Below are positions 8,834 to 16,489 of a stretch of 64,000 nucleotides of DNA, piece after piece. The stretch comes from Streptomyces pyxinicus (GTDB taxonomy: Bacteria; Actinomycetota; Actinomycetes; Streptomycetales; Streptomycetaceae), in NCBI RefSeq assembly GCF_024753135.1, contig NZ_JANUGP010000002.1, positions 124,001-188,000 on the forward strand, read 5' to 3'. The position numbers and the translations under genes were made by a program. Under the pieces are notes generated by a model, which saw only the letters and a list, made by a program, of their open reading frames with translations, searched no databases and had not been told where the DNA came from. Positions within the stretch are counted from its first letter, which is position 1; each line of letters begins with the position of its first letter.

Positions 8834-10452
8834 CGGCCGCCCCCGGACCCACCGGTTTCAGCGACTCCGCGCAGAGCATGTCCCTGGTCGCCTTCTCCAC
8901 CGTCGTCACCGTGACCCTGCTGCTGTGCGTGATGACCGGACCCGACCGCGACGACCTCGACGCGTTCTACACCGGCTACGGCTCCCTCTCCCCGCTGCGC
9001 AACGGGCTCGCCATCGCCGGCGACTACCTCTCCGCCGCCACCGTCCTCGGCACCGGCGGGGTGATCGCCCTGTGCGGCTACGACGGGGTCGTCCTCGCCC
9101 TCAGCACCGCGCTGTCGCTGATGCTGCTGATGTTCCTGCTGGCCGAACCGCTGCGCAACGCGGGCCGGTTCACCCTGGGCGACGCGCTGGCCCGCCGACT
9201 GCCGGACCGCTGTGTGCGCGTCACGGCCTGCGTGGTGACCATCGCCACGCTGCTGCCGCTGATGCTGGTCCAACTGGCCGCGACCGGACAGCTGATGGCC
9301 TTCGTCCTCGGCTTCTCGGACGAGTCCCTGAAGACCGGCTGCGTCATCGCCCTGGGCACGCTGATGATCGCCTACGCCGCGATCGGCGGCATGCGGGGCA
9401 CCGCGCTCGTCCAGATCGTGAAGATCGTGCTGCTGGTCGGCTCCGGTGCCGTCGTCGCCCTGCTGACGCTGCGCCGCTTCGACTGGGAGCCGGGCGCCCT
9501 GATCAGCGCCGCCGCGCAGCACAGCGGCACCGGACCGGACTTCCTGCGCTCCGGTCTCCAGTTCGGAGCCGGGCCGCTCTCCCGGCTGGACATGATCGCC
9601 TCCGAGCTGACGGTGGTCCTCGGCGGCGCCTGCCTGCCGCACGTCACCATGCGCGTGTACACCGCCTCCAGCGCCCGCCAGGTGCGCCGCTCGATGTCCT
9701 GGGCGGTGACGGTCGTCGCCCTGTTCACCCTCGTCGTCACCGTGGTGGGCTTCGGCGCCACGGCCCTGGTCGGACGCCCGGCGATCGCGGCGGCCGACCC
9801 GCAGGGCAACACGGCGTACCTGCTGGGCTCCCGCGCGGTGCTCGGCACCGGGGTGTCCACCCTGGAAGCGTTCCTCTTCACCCTGGTCACCACCGCGATC
9901 TTCCTGACCCTGCTCGCCTCGGTCGCCGGGATGATCCTCGCCTGTGCCAACTCCCTCGCCCACGACGTCCTCGCGACCCGCGCGCGGGAGATGCCGGCCC
10001 GCCGCGAGCTGGCCCTGGCCCGGCTGTCCGCGCTCGCCATAGGGGTGCCGGCCGTCCTGCTGGCCACCCTGGCGCAGCGCTACAGCCTTCAGCCCCTGGT
10101 GACGCTCTCCTTCTGCCTGGGCGCCTCCGCCCTCGCCCCGGCCCTGGTCTACGGCCTGTTCTGGCGCCGCTACACCCGCGCCGGACTGCTGAGCACGCTC
10201 ATCGGCGGCACGCTGACCGTGCTGCTTCTGATGCCGGGCACCAGGCTCGTCTCCGGCTCGCCCGCCGCGGCCTTCCCGCACGCCGACTTCGACTGGTTCC
10301 CGTTCACCACCACCGGCATCGTCTCCATCCCGGCCGGTTTCCTCCTCGGCTGGCTGGGCACGATCGCGTCCGGCCGCGCGCAGGCGGAGCAGCAGCGGCG
10401 CCGGTACGAGGCGGTGGAGGGCCGGATCCTGGCGGGGGCGGTGCGGCGGTAG
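8830..10452 (+). CDS. Sodium:solute symporter, acetate/pyruvate (ActP-like) type
   Basis: This 540-residue SSS-family transporter probably imports short monocarboxylates such as acetate with sodium. About thirteen helices are visible. The early segment LRNGLAIAGDYLSAATVLG matches the conserved ActP motif around the first sodium site. The segment AYAAIGGMRGTALVQIVK is the SSS signature region. The pairing with a DUF485 protein supports the ActP-like call. The GTG at 8830 overlaps the upstream stop. Substrate specificity is inferred from family and context only. The gene converges on the DivIVA-like gene with an 18-bp gap. Confidence 0.88.
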   Translation: MTAAPGPTGFSDSAQSMSLVAFSTVVTVTLLLCVMTGPDRDDLDAFYTGYGSLSPLRNGLAIAGDYLSAATVLGTGGVIALCGYDGVVLALSTALSLMLLMFLLAEPLRNAGRFTLGDALARRLPDRCVRVTACVVTIATLLPLMLVQLAATGQLMAFVLGFSDESLKTGCVIALGTLMIAYAAIGGMRGTALVQIVKIVLLVGSGAVVALLTLRRFDWEPGALISAAAQHSGTGPDFLRSGLQFGAGPLSRLDMIASELTVVLGGACLPHVTMRVYTASSARQVRRSMSWAVTVVALFTLVVTVVGFGATALVGRPAIAAADPQGNTAYLLGSRAVLGTGVSTLEAFLFTLVTTAIFLTLLASVAGMILACANSLAHDVLATRAREMPARRELALARLSALAIGVPAVLLATLAQRYSLQPLVTLSFCLGASALAPALVYGLFWRRYTRAGLLSTLIGGTLTVLLLMPGTRLVSGSPAAAFPHADFDWFPFTTTGIVSIPAGFLLGWLGTIASGRAQAEQQRRRYEAVEGRILAGAVRR

Positions 10453-10470
10453 CAGGGACCGGGTCCCGCG

Positions 10471-11355
10471 CTACTCAATGGCCCGGCCCGTCAGCGAGGA
10501 CAGGCTGCTGCGCACGCTGTCCATGTGCGCCCGCACGTCGTCCCAGGTCTCACTGTGCTCGCACAGCAGTTGCTCCGTCTCCCCGGCGATGCGCTCCTCG
10601 CGCGCGCGGGCGTCCGCGACGATCTCGTCGGCACGCGCGCGTGCCTCCTCCTGGCAGCGGCCCGTGAACTCCTGCGCCTCGCGAAACTCCCGCTCGGCCT
10701 CGGCCAGCGCCTGCTCGGCCCGCCCCGTCCGCTCGGCGATACGGGCGTCGGCCGCGGCGGCCCGCTCGGCCTCCTCGTCTTCGGCCCGCGCGTCGCGCTC
10801 GGCGTGCTCCCGGGCCTGCTCGGCGATCAACCCCTCGGTGTACTGCCGCGCCTCGCGCACCGCGGAGAGCGCCTGCGCGCGCTCCCCCTTCACCGCGCGC
10901 CGGGCGGCGACGCGCAGTTCGTCGGCCTCGGTGCGCGCGGCGAGCAGCAGCCCTTCGGCGTGTTCGTCGGCTTCCGCACGGAGCGCGTCCGCCGCTTCCC
11001 GCGCCGCCCGGCGCACGCCCTCCGCGTGCGCCTCCGCCCGCGCGGTCTGCTCGCGCGCCGCACACCGCGTGCGCTCGCGGATGTTCTCCGCTTCCTCCCG
11101 CACGACCTGGAACACCCGCTGCGCGCTCTCGCCGAGCGTCTCGTACGTCTGCGGCGGCAGCGCGGCGAGGACCTCGCGCAGCCGTGCCGCCTCCGCGCCC
11201 ATGTCCTTGGCGAGCACCGTCAGCCGGGCGGCCCGCTCCCACGCCGCGTCCCGGTCGAGCGACAGCGCCGCCAGGAAGGCGTCGACCTGCTCGGGCCGGT
11301 AACCGCGCCCCCGGACCGTCTCGAAGTCGTACGGCGGCATCGCTGCGCTGCTCAC
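10471..11355 (-). CDS. DivIVA-domain coiled-coil protein (often annotated cellulose-binding protein)
   Basis: This 294-residue, very charged protein begins with a DivIVA-type segment (PYDFETVRGRGYRPEQVDAF). An uninterrupted alanine-, glutamate- and arginine-rich coiled coil fills residues 60-280. Streptomyces has several such DivIVA/Scy/FilP-like proteins, which organise the cytoskeleton or hyphal tip. This subgroup is commonly labelled a cellulose-binding protein without direct proof. The GTG at 11355 is preceded by GAGAGGGG. There is no membrane segment, so it should be cytoplasmic or membrane-peripheral. A specific partner cannot be named. Confidence 0.8.
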   Translation of the reverse strand: MSSAAMPPYDFETVRGRGYRPEQVDAFLAALSLDRDAAWERAARLTVLAKDMGAEAARLREVLAALPPQTYETLGESAQRVFQVVREEAENIRERTRCAAREQTARAEAHAEGVRRAAREAADALRAEADEHAEGLLLAARTEADELRVAARRAVKGERAQALSAVREARQYTEGLIAEQAREHAERDARAEDEEAERAAAADARIAERTGRAEQALAEAEREFREAQEFTGRCQEEARARADEIVADARAREERIAGETEQLLCEHSETWDDVRAHMDSVRSSLSSLTGRAIE

Positions 11356-11453
11356 CTGGGGACCCCTCTCCACCGGACGGACACGACAGGATGATTCCGC
11401 GCACATCTTGATGGATCAGACGTAAGTGTGCATAACGCGACACTCCGCAGCGA

Positions 11454-11490
11454 AGAACCCACCGTGCGCGAGGCGCTGACGGTGGGTTCT
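11454..11490 (-). terminator. Hairpin terminator after the YrhB/deaminase/SUKH-4 gene
   Basis: A perfect 12-bp inverted repeat (11454-11465 and 11479-11490) with a 13-base loop lies 32 bp past the minus-strand stop at 11522. It closes the two-gene immunity/toxin-like transcription unit. Confidence 0.7.
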
Positions 11491-11521
11491 CCGCGTGCTC
11501 ACCCGGGCGGGGGCGTCTCCT

Positions 11522-14146
11522 CTACAACAGGCCGTCCCACAGCTGCTCCAGCAGCACCGACCACCAGCTCTCCGGCGAGCCGAGCGCCGCCGGGTCCAGG
11601 GAGGCGAGCTGCGCCTGGAAGTCGACGGTCCAGCGGCCCGCCTGCTCCTGGTTCAGCCCGTACCGCAGCCGCCACATCCGGCCCAGCAGCGCCAGGCAGC
11701 GCGTGAACTCCGGCAGGCCGCTGTTGACGAACTGCGGCGGCACCGGAGCACCGCCCGGACCCGCCTCCACCGGCACGGCCACGATGTTCGCCGTCCCGTA
11801 CTGCACACACAGCGCCTTGCCGAAGTCCGTACCCATCACGAGGTACGACCCCGCGTCCGCCGCCGGCCGCACCCCGCGCTCGGCCGCCAGCTCCGCCAGC
11901 GTGGGCACCGGACGGCCCGGCTGCGCCTGCGCCCAGAAGAACGGGCCCAGGTCCACCGGCAGCCCGGCCACGACCAGCGTGTGCGCCACGACCGGCGGCA
12001 CGCCCTGCCGCGACACCGCCTGGTGCTCGAACCGGAACACCCCGGGCCCGAACACCGCCGCCAGCTCCTGCGCGATGCCCTCCGGCGGGATCGCCGGGGC
12101 GGCCTGCACCGGCGGCAGCGGCGCCCGCACCGGCGCCGGCCGCGCGGGACCGTCCGCCACCTGGTGCAGCTCACCCTGGTGCGCCAGCAGCTCCCGCATG
12201 CCCTGCTGCCGGCTCGCGTGATCCGTGCCGTACGGCGCGATGCTCGCGATCCGCGCCTGCGGCCACTGCTCCCGGATCATCCGCGCGCAGTAGGCACCCG
12301 GCAGCTCGCACGACTCCAACTCCGTGTGCAGCTCCAGCACCTGGTCCGGCGGCACGTTCATCGCGCGCAGCTCGTGGAAGATCTGCCACTCCGGATGCGG
12401 CATACCCGGCGCCGAACGCCGGATCAGCTGCTGCTCCGAACCGTCCTGCGCCCGATAGCGCAGCACCGCCTGATAGCCGGGGCCGACGGTCGGCCGCCCC
12501 TGCTGCGGATACCCGTACGCCGGAACCTGCCCCGGCACCGGGCCGGCGGGCGGCATCGGCTGCGGGGGGCCGACGGGCGCCGGGGCGCCGGGGGCGCCGG
12601 GCACGGGCGGCGGCATGCCGGGGGCGCCGGGAGCCGGCGGCGAAGGGGGTGTGCCGGGGCCGGGCACCGGGGGTCCGGACAGCACGGTCTCGGCGTGGTG
12701 CACGGCACCGGGGGCACCGGGAACGCCGGGGGCACCGGGAGCGTTCGGGATTGCCGGCGCGGCAGGGGCGTTGGGCGTGCCGGGAGCGCCCGGGAAGGCG
12801 GGGGCGCCCGGCGGGTTCGGCGCACCCGGGGCTCCCGGGCCGCCCTGCGCGCCGCCGCCCAACTGGTTCGGATCGGCCAGCACCGTCGCCGCGTGGTGCA
12901 CGCCGGCCGGGGGCGTACCGGGCGGACCGCCCGCCGGCGTACCCGGCGACTGAGGCGCGCCCGGCGCCTGCGCTCCTTCCGCGCTCCCCGGAGCAGCCGG
13001 GCCGCCGGGCCCCTCGGACCCGAGCGACGACACGAGCTGGGTCGGCACATACCCGCCCGCCGGCGCACCCGGCGCGGGCGGAGTCACCGCATCACCCGGG
13101 CGCACACCCGGCGCGCCGGGAACACCAGGCGGCGGAGGCGGCGCGCCCACCGGACCGCGCGCCCGCTTCGGCGGCGGCGCGGCCTTGCTCGTCGCGGCGT
13201 CCGCGATGTCCCCGGCGTGCGGCGCGAGCCGTCGCTCCGCACCATCACCCGTGTCCGTCCCGGGCCGCGCAGCGTGCGGCACACCGCCGGGCGGCTGCGG
13301 GTAGCCGTAGCCCGGAGCCGTCTGCGGGTAGCCGTACGGCGGCGTGCCGGGCGGCGGCGGAGGCGGCGGGCTGCCCTGCGGCACACCCGGCGCCTGTGCA
13401 GGATCGAGCGCCGGCGCCACCGCCGTCGGCGGCAGTTGGCTGCCGCCCGGCAGCAGCGCCGTCCTCGCCTCGGGCGTGGCCGCCGGCGGGTGCGGCGCCT
13501 CGTCCTCGGAATCGCTCAGCGGCGGCGCGAACACCGTCGCGGGCAGCGGCACGGAACGGTCGTCCTCACCGCCGTCCGCGTTCGTGTCCGTACCGGCCCA
13601 GGGCGTCGCCCCCTCCGGCACCTCCGGCACCTCGGCCGGAGCAGCCGCACCACCGGACACCCCGCCCGCCACCGGCACCCCGGCCTGCGTCTCCGCCAGC
13701 CCGGCACCACCGGAGGAAGCCCCGGAACCGGCGGCCGAACCCTCCGACGCCGCCGGGCGCCGCTCCCCGATCCCCAGCTTGTCCGCCGCCTCCTGCAACC
13801 ACTCCGGAGGAGACAGCAGGAACGACGTCTGGTTCAGGTCGACCCGAGCCGCAGCGGGCGCCGGCACCGCGTCCTGCGGCCCGTCCGGACGGCCGTACTC
13901 CTCCTCGTACCGGCGGATCACCTCACCCACCGGCAACGCCGGCCACAGCGTGGCCTCACCGCTGTCCCGGGCGATCACCAGCCGCTGCGCACCCGCGTCC
14001 GACCGCGGACCCTCCGCACGGTCCTCGCCCCACACCACGAAACCCAGCTCGAACTCCCGCACCCGCACCTCACGGTGCTGATAGGCCGGGACATCCCCGT
14101 TGACCCACTCCTCGGCGCGCTCCTGCGCCTGCGCGTACGTCACCAT
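11522..14146 (-). CDS. Composite protein: YrhB domain, long Pro/Gly-rich linker, deaminase-like domain, SUKH-4 immunity domain
   Basis: This 874-residue cytoplasmic protein has no signal peptide. Residues 1-75 match the YrhB immunity-type fold (MVTYAQAQERAEEWVNG start, WPALPVGEVIRRYEEEYG end). Residues about 130-550 are low-complexity, with long runs of APGAPG-like triplets and aromatic YGYPQ repeats. Around residues 560-630 comes a deaminase-like segment with His607-Thr-Glu609, Cys613 and PGAYC ending in Cys620, resembling the zinc ligands of XOO_2897-type nucleic-acid deaminases. Residues 680-874 fit SUKH-4, ending in a conserved WWSVLLEQLW-like tail. The start at 14146 lies eleven bases past the stop of the WHH/SUKH-1 gene, so the two are co-transcribed. 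The role (polyimmunity, intracellular toxin or defence) is inference. Confidence 0.75.
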   Translation of the reverse strand: MVTYAQAQERAEEWVNGDVPAYQHREVRVREFELGFVVWGEDRAEGPRSDAGAQRLVIARDSGEATLWPALPVGEVIRRYEEEYGRPDGPQDAVPAPAAARVDLNQTSFLLSPPEWLQEAADKLGIGERRPAASEGSAAGSGASSGGAGLAETQAGVPVAGGVSGGAAAPAEVPEVPEGATPWAGTDTNADGGEDDRSVPLPATVFAPPLSDSEDEAPHPPAATPEARTALLPGGSQLPPTAVAPALDPAQAPGVPQGSPPPPPPPGTPPYGYPQTAPGYGYPQPPGGVPHAARPGTDTGDGAERRLAPHAGDIADAATSKAAPPPKRARGPVGAPPPPPGVPGAPGVRPGDAVTPPAPGAPAGGYVPTQLVSSLGSEGPGGPAAPGSAEGAQAPGAPQSPGTPAGGPPGTPPAGVHHAATVLADPNQLGGGAQGGPGAPGAPNPPGAPAFPGAPGTPNAPAAPAIPNAPGAPGVPGAPGAVHHAETVLSGPPVPGPGTPPSPPAPGAPGMPPPVPGAPGAPAPVGPPQPMPPAGPVPGQVPAYGYPQQGRPTVGPGYQAVLRYRAQDGSEQQLIRRSAPGMPHPEWQIFHELRAMNVPPDQVLELHTELESCELPGAYCARMIREQWPQARIASIAPYGTDHASRQQGMRELLAHQGELHQVADGPARPAPVRAPLPPVQAAPAIPPEGIAQELAAVFGPGVFRFEHQAVSRQGVPPVVAHTLVVAGLPVDLGPFFWAQAQPGRPVPTLAELAAERGVRPAADAGSYLVMGTDFGKALCVQYGTANIVAVPVEAGPGGAPVPPQFVNSGLPEFTRCLALLGRMWRLRYGLNQEQAGRWTVDFQAQLASLDPAALGSPESWWSVLLEQLWDGLL

Positions 14147-14156
14147 CGCGTGCAGC

Positions 14157-15155
14157 TCACTCCCCCACCGGACCGGAAGACACCGGGACGACACGGGCGA
14201 AACCGCCGTCCACCATCAGACTGGCCACCGTCTCCAACTCCGGCGGATTGCCGGCCAGACGGGACAGGAAGCCATCGAAGTCGTCACCGCACGGCAGCAG
14301 CAGACGCTCCACCCGCTCCGCCGGCGACCACGAGGGATCCACGTCCCGGGCATCGTCGTACGCGCAGAACCACACCGAACCGACCCGCTCGCCCCGCACC
14401 TTCACCGCGAGCAGACCGCCCTGCACGAACGCGACGGCCAGGTAGTCCTTCGTCAGGTGGTCGCGCAGACACTTGTTGACGTACACCAGGTCGTTGACCG
14501 CCGCCTCCTCACGCACCGTGAAGAACGGCTGGTCCACCAGCAGACCCAGCTCCGCGTCCAGCGCCGCGCCCACCGGCGCACAACCACCGGCCGCCTTCAG
14601 GAACGAACGGTAGGCACCCGGCAGCCGGTACCCGAGGTCCTCCTCGACCCCCTGCACCTGCGCCTCCGTCACCGCCACCCCCAGCTTCGGCAGCCCGAAG
14701 TGCGCCGGACGCGTCTCCCGCAACGGCCGCGTCCCCCGCTTGCCGTGATCCACCCCCGCCGTCGCCACCCCGCCGTGATGCCGCAGCAACGCCTTCACCT
14801 CGACCGGAACCAGCTCCAGCCGCCGCGCCCCCACCACGTGATGCCACGTCCAGCCGTGCGGCGTCGCCACATCCGGCACCGTGTCCCACAACTCGTGCCC
14901 CGCCGCCGCCAACGCCGCGTTCGCCGACACGAAGTCCGTCAGCCGCAGCTCGTCGACACCGAAACCCTCCGGCGGCTCGGCGATCTCCACCGCCACGCGC
15001 GCGTAGGGAGCGAAATCCGGGTAACCGCCCTCATCGACCCGTACCCCTCTCGGGTGACGTGCCGCCCGGACCGGATCCGGAAAATGCACGACCTGCCCGG
15101 CATAGGCCACATTGGGCGGCGCGGCCTGTCGCTGCCCCAGCCGACCTGTCGTCAT
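14157..15155 (-). CDS. WHH-motif HNH/EndoVII-like nuclease domain fused to a SUKH-1 (SMI1/KNR4) immunity domain
   Basis: This 332-residue protein has no signal peptide. Residues 95-130 hold the WHH nuclease signature: Trp104-His105-His106 followed by RRLELVPVEVKALLRHHGG, where the histidines would bind metal and attack DNA or RNA. Residues 150-310 are a SUKH-1 domain, with LGYRLPGAYRSFLKAAGG and a later FCAYDDA segment. Such nucleases normally sit at the C-terminus of secreted polymorphic toxins and the SUKH protein is a separate antidote. Here both are one polypeptide without secretion modules. The ATG at 15155 follows a G-rich site. Whether the nuclease is active, or is a decoy, cannot be told. 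Confidence 0.78.
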   Translation of the reverse strand: MTTGRLGQRQAAPPNVAYAGQVVHFPDPVRAARHPRGVRVDEGGYPDFAPYARVAVEIAEPPEGFGVDELRLTDFVSANAALAAAGHELWDTVPDVATPHGWTWHHVVGARRLELVPVEVKALLRHHGGVATAGVDHGKRGTRPLRETRPAHFGLPKLGVAVTEAQVQGVEEDLGYRLPGAYRSFLKAAGGCAPVGAALDAELGLLVDQPFFTVREEAAVNDLVYVNKCLRDHLTKDYLAVAFVQGGLLAVKVRGERVGSVWFCAYDDARDVDPSWSPAERVERLLLPCGDDFDGFLSRLAGNPPELETVASLMVDGGFARVVPVSSGPVGE

Positions 15156-15417
15156 GGCGGTGCCCCCTGCGGCGTTCTCTCTGGCCTGAACGGCGTGTCG
15201 TACGCGGATGGCGACAGCCTATGCGGAACCCGAACCCCGGTCACCGGCCCACCAGGACCCCACCCACCCCACCCCTCCCGACTCCGTGACCAGCCGTCAC
15301 CCCACCGTCACCACCACCCCCGACACGGGCGTGTCGCGGCGCCCCAGCTTCCGCACGAGCCACGGCATTTGGCACCCTGTGTCCTTCGGGGGGATGCCCG
15401 GGGAGGGAACAACGACC

Positions 15418-15933
15418 ATGAAAACCATGCGGACCGGAGGTACCGACGTGCGGTCCGGCGACCCTCGCATCGACTGGAGCGGCACCGACACACCCCCCGC
15501 CCCCACGCTCCGGCACCGCCGCGACGGCATCCTGCCCGCCGTCGCCGCGGCCCTCTCCGTCCGCGGCACCACCCTCACCGGCACCGCCGCCCGCGGCGAG
15601 GAACCCCCCACCCTGCACCCGCTCGTCCAGGACTTCCTCGACGCCCTCACCAGCGCCCAGCGCGACCGCTTCACCGGCCGCTGCGCCGAGACCATCCTCA
15701 TCTCCCGGCACCTCACCGCCGCCGACACCGCCCGCAGCAAACGCGCCGCCCGCAGACCCATGACCAACGGCGAAGGCCGCCGGGCCCTCAAACACGCCAA
15801 ACTCACCGCCCGCCGCATACGAGAGGACGGCGACCCCCTCCACGGCAGCTTCGCCGCCCCCTGCCGCGCCTGCACCGCCCTCACCGCCCACTTCGGCATC
15901 CGCGTCGTCGACCCCACGGCAACCGACAGCTAA
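15418..15933 (+). CDS. YwqJ-related nucleic-acid deaminase-like protein
   Basis: This 171-residue protein carries the two zinc-binding motifs of the cytidine-deaminase fold: Cys89-Ala-Glu91 (GRCAETILISRHL) and Pro-Cys149-x-x-Cys152 (APCRACTALTAHFGI). This arrangement is that of YwqJ-type deaminases found as toxin tips in Gram-positive bacteria. It lacks any signal peptide, LXG, Rhs or other delivery domain. The start at 15418 follows GGGAGGGA by nine bases. An earlier ATG at 15394 is possible but poorly spaced. It is followed 48 bp later by a SUKH-3 gene, the expected immunity partner, and diverges from the WHH/SUKH-1 gene. Confidence 0.82.
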   Translation: MKTMRTGGTDVRSGDPRIDWSGTDTPPAPTLRHRRDGILPAVAAALSVRGTTLTGTAARGEEPPTLHPLVQDFLDALTSAQRDRFTGRCAETILISRHLTAADTARSKRAARRPMTNGEGRRALKHAKLTARRIREDGDPLHGSFAAPCRACTALTAHFGIRVVDPTATDS

Positions 15934-15981
15934 GACCGACAACACCCGCACCACCACGCCGGAACGACGAACGAAGGGCAG

Positions 15982-16476
15982 ATGCACCCCGACCGCGCCT
16001 CCACCACCCGCTTCCCCGTCACCGTCGACGCCGCCCTGCGCGCCGCCGGCTGGCAACCCGGACGCTGGGACATACAACAGGCCGAGATCTGGGCCGACAC
16101 CCTGCGCGAGCACGCCTCACCCGCGGGCCACCGGCACAGCGTCTTCCCCGCCGCCGTCGAGGCCTGGGCCGAATTCGGCGGCCTGCGCGTCGCCCCCTCC
16201 GGACCCGGCCGCCAGATCGCCCCCGCCCACCTCCACCTCGACCCCCTCCACGGCCTCCACCACGCCCGCACCCTCGGCGACCTCGGCCGCGCCCTCGGCA
16301 CCGAACTCAGCCCCCTCGGCGAGGAGACCGACACCGCCGCCCTCCTCGCCATCGACGCCGAAGGCCGCGTCTACGCCCTCGACCACACCGGCGACTGGTA
16401 CGTCGGCCCCGACATCGACCACGCCCTCGCACTCCTCGTCACCGGCATAGAACCCGCCCGCCTCACCGCCGGCTGA
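15982..16476 (+). CDS. SUKH-3 family immunity-like protein
   Basis: This 164-residue soluble protein belongs to the SUKH-3 group. It has the typical opening AALRAAGWQPGRWDIQQAE, a central ALEEFGGL-like segment (AWAEFGGLRV), and a C-terminal DHTGDWYVG followed by an ALALLVTG helix. SUKH-3 proteins are encoded beside YwqJ-type deaminases and are predicted to bind and block them. The pairing here fits that. It ends 13 bp from the converging kinase gene. Binding of the upstream deaminase is inferred from context. Confidence 0.82.
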   Translation: MHPDRASTTRFPVTVDAALRAAGWQPGRWDIQQAEIWADTLREHASPAGHRHSVFPAAVEAWAEFGGLRVAPSGPGRQIAPAHLHLDPLHGLHHARTLGDLGRALGTELSPLGEETDTAALLAIDAEGRVYALDHTGDWYVGPDIDHALALLVTGIEPARLTAG

Positions 16477-16489
16477 CCTCCCGGGCGCG

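Noticed and set aside
11495..14479. Long plus-strand open frame opposite the SUKH-4 gene
   Set aside because: It is an arginine/proline-rich antisense shadow of the GC-rich linker-coding region; the minus-strand protein has recognised domains.
14157..15155. TTA codon in the WHH/SUKH-1 gene suggested by TTA strings on the minus strand
   Set aside because: When read in frame these are GGT-TAC (Gly-Tyr) junctions, so no TTA codon is used.
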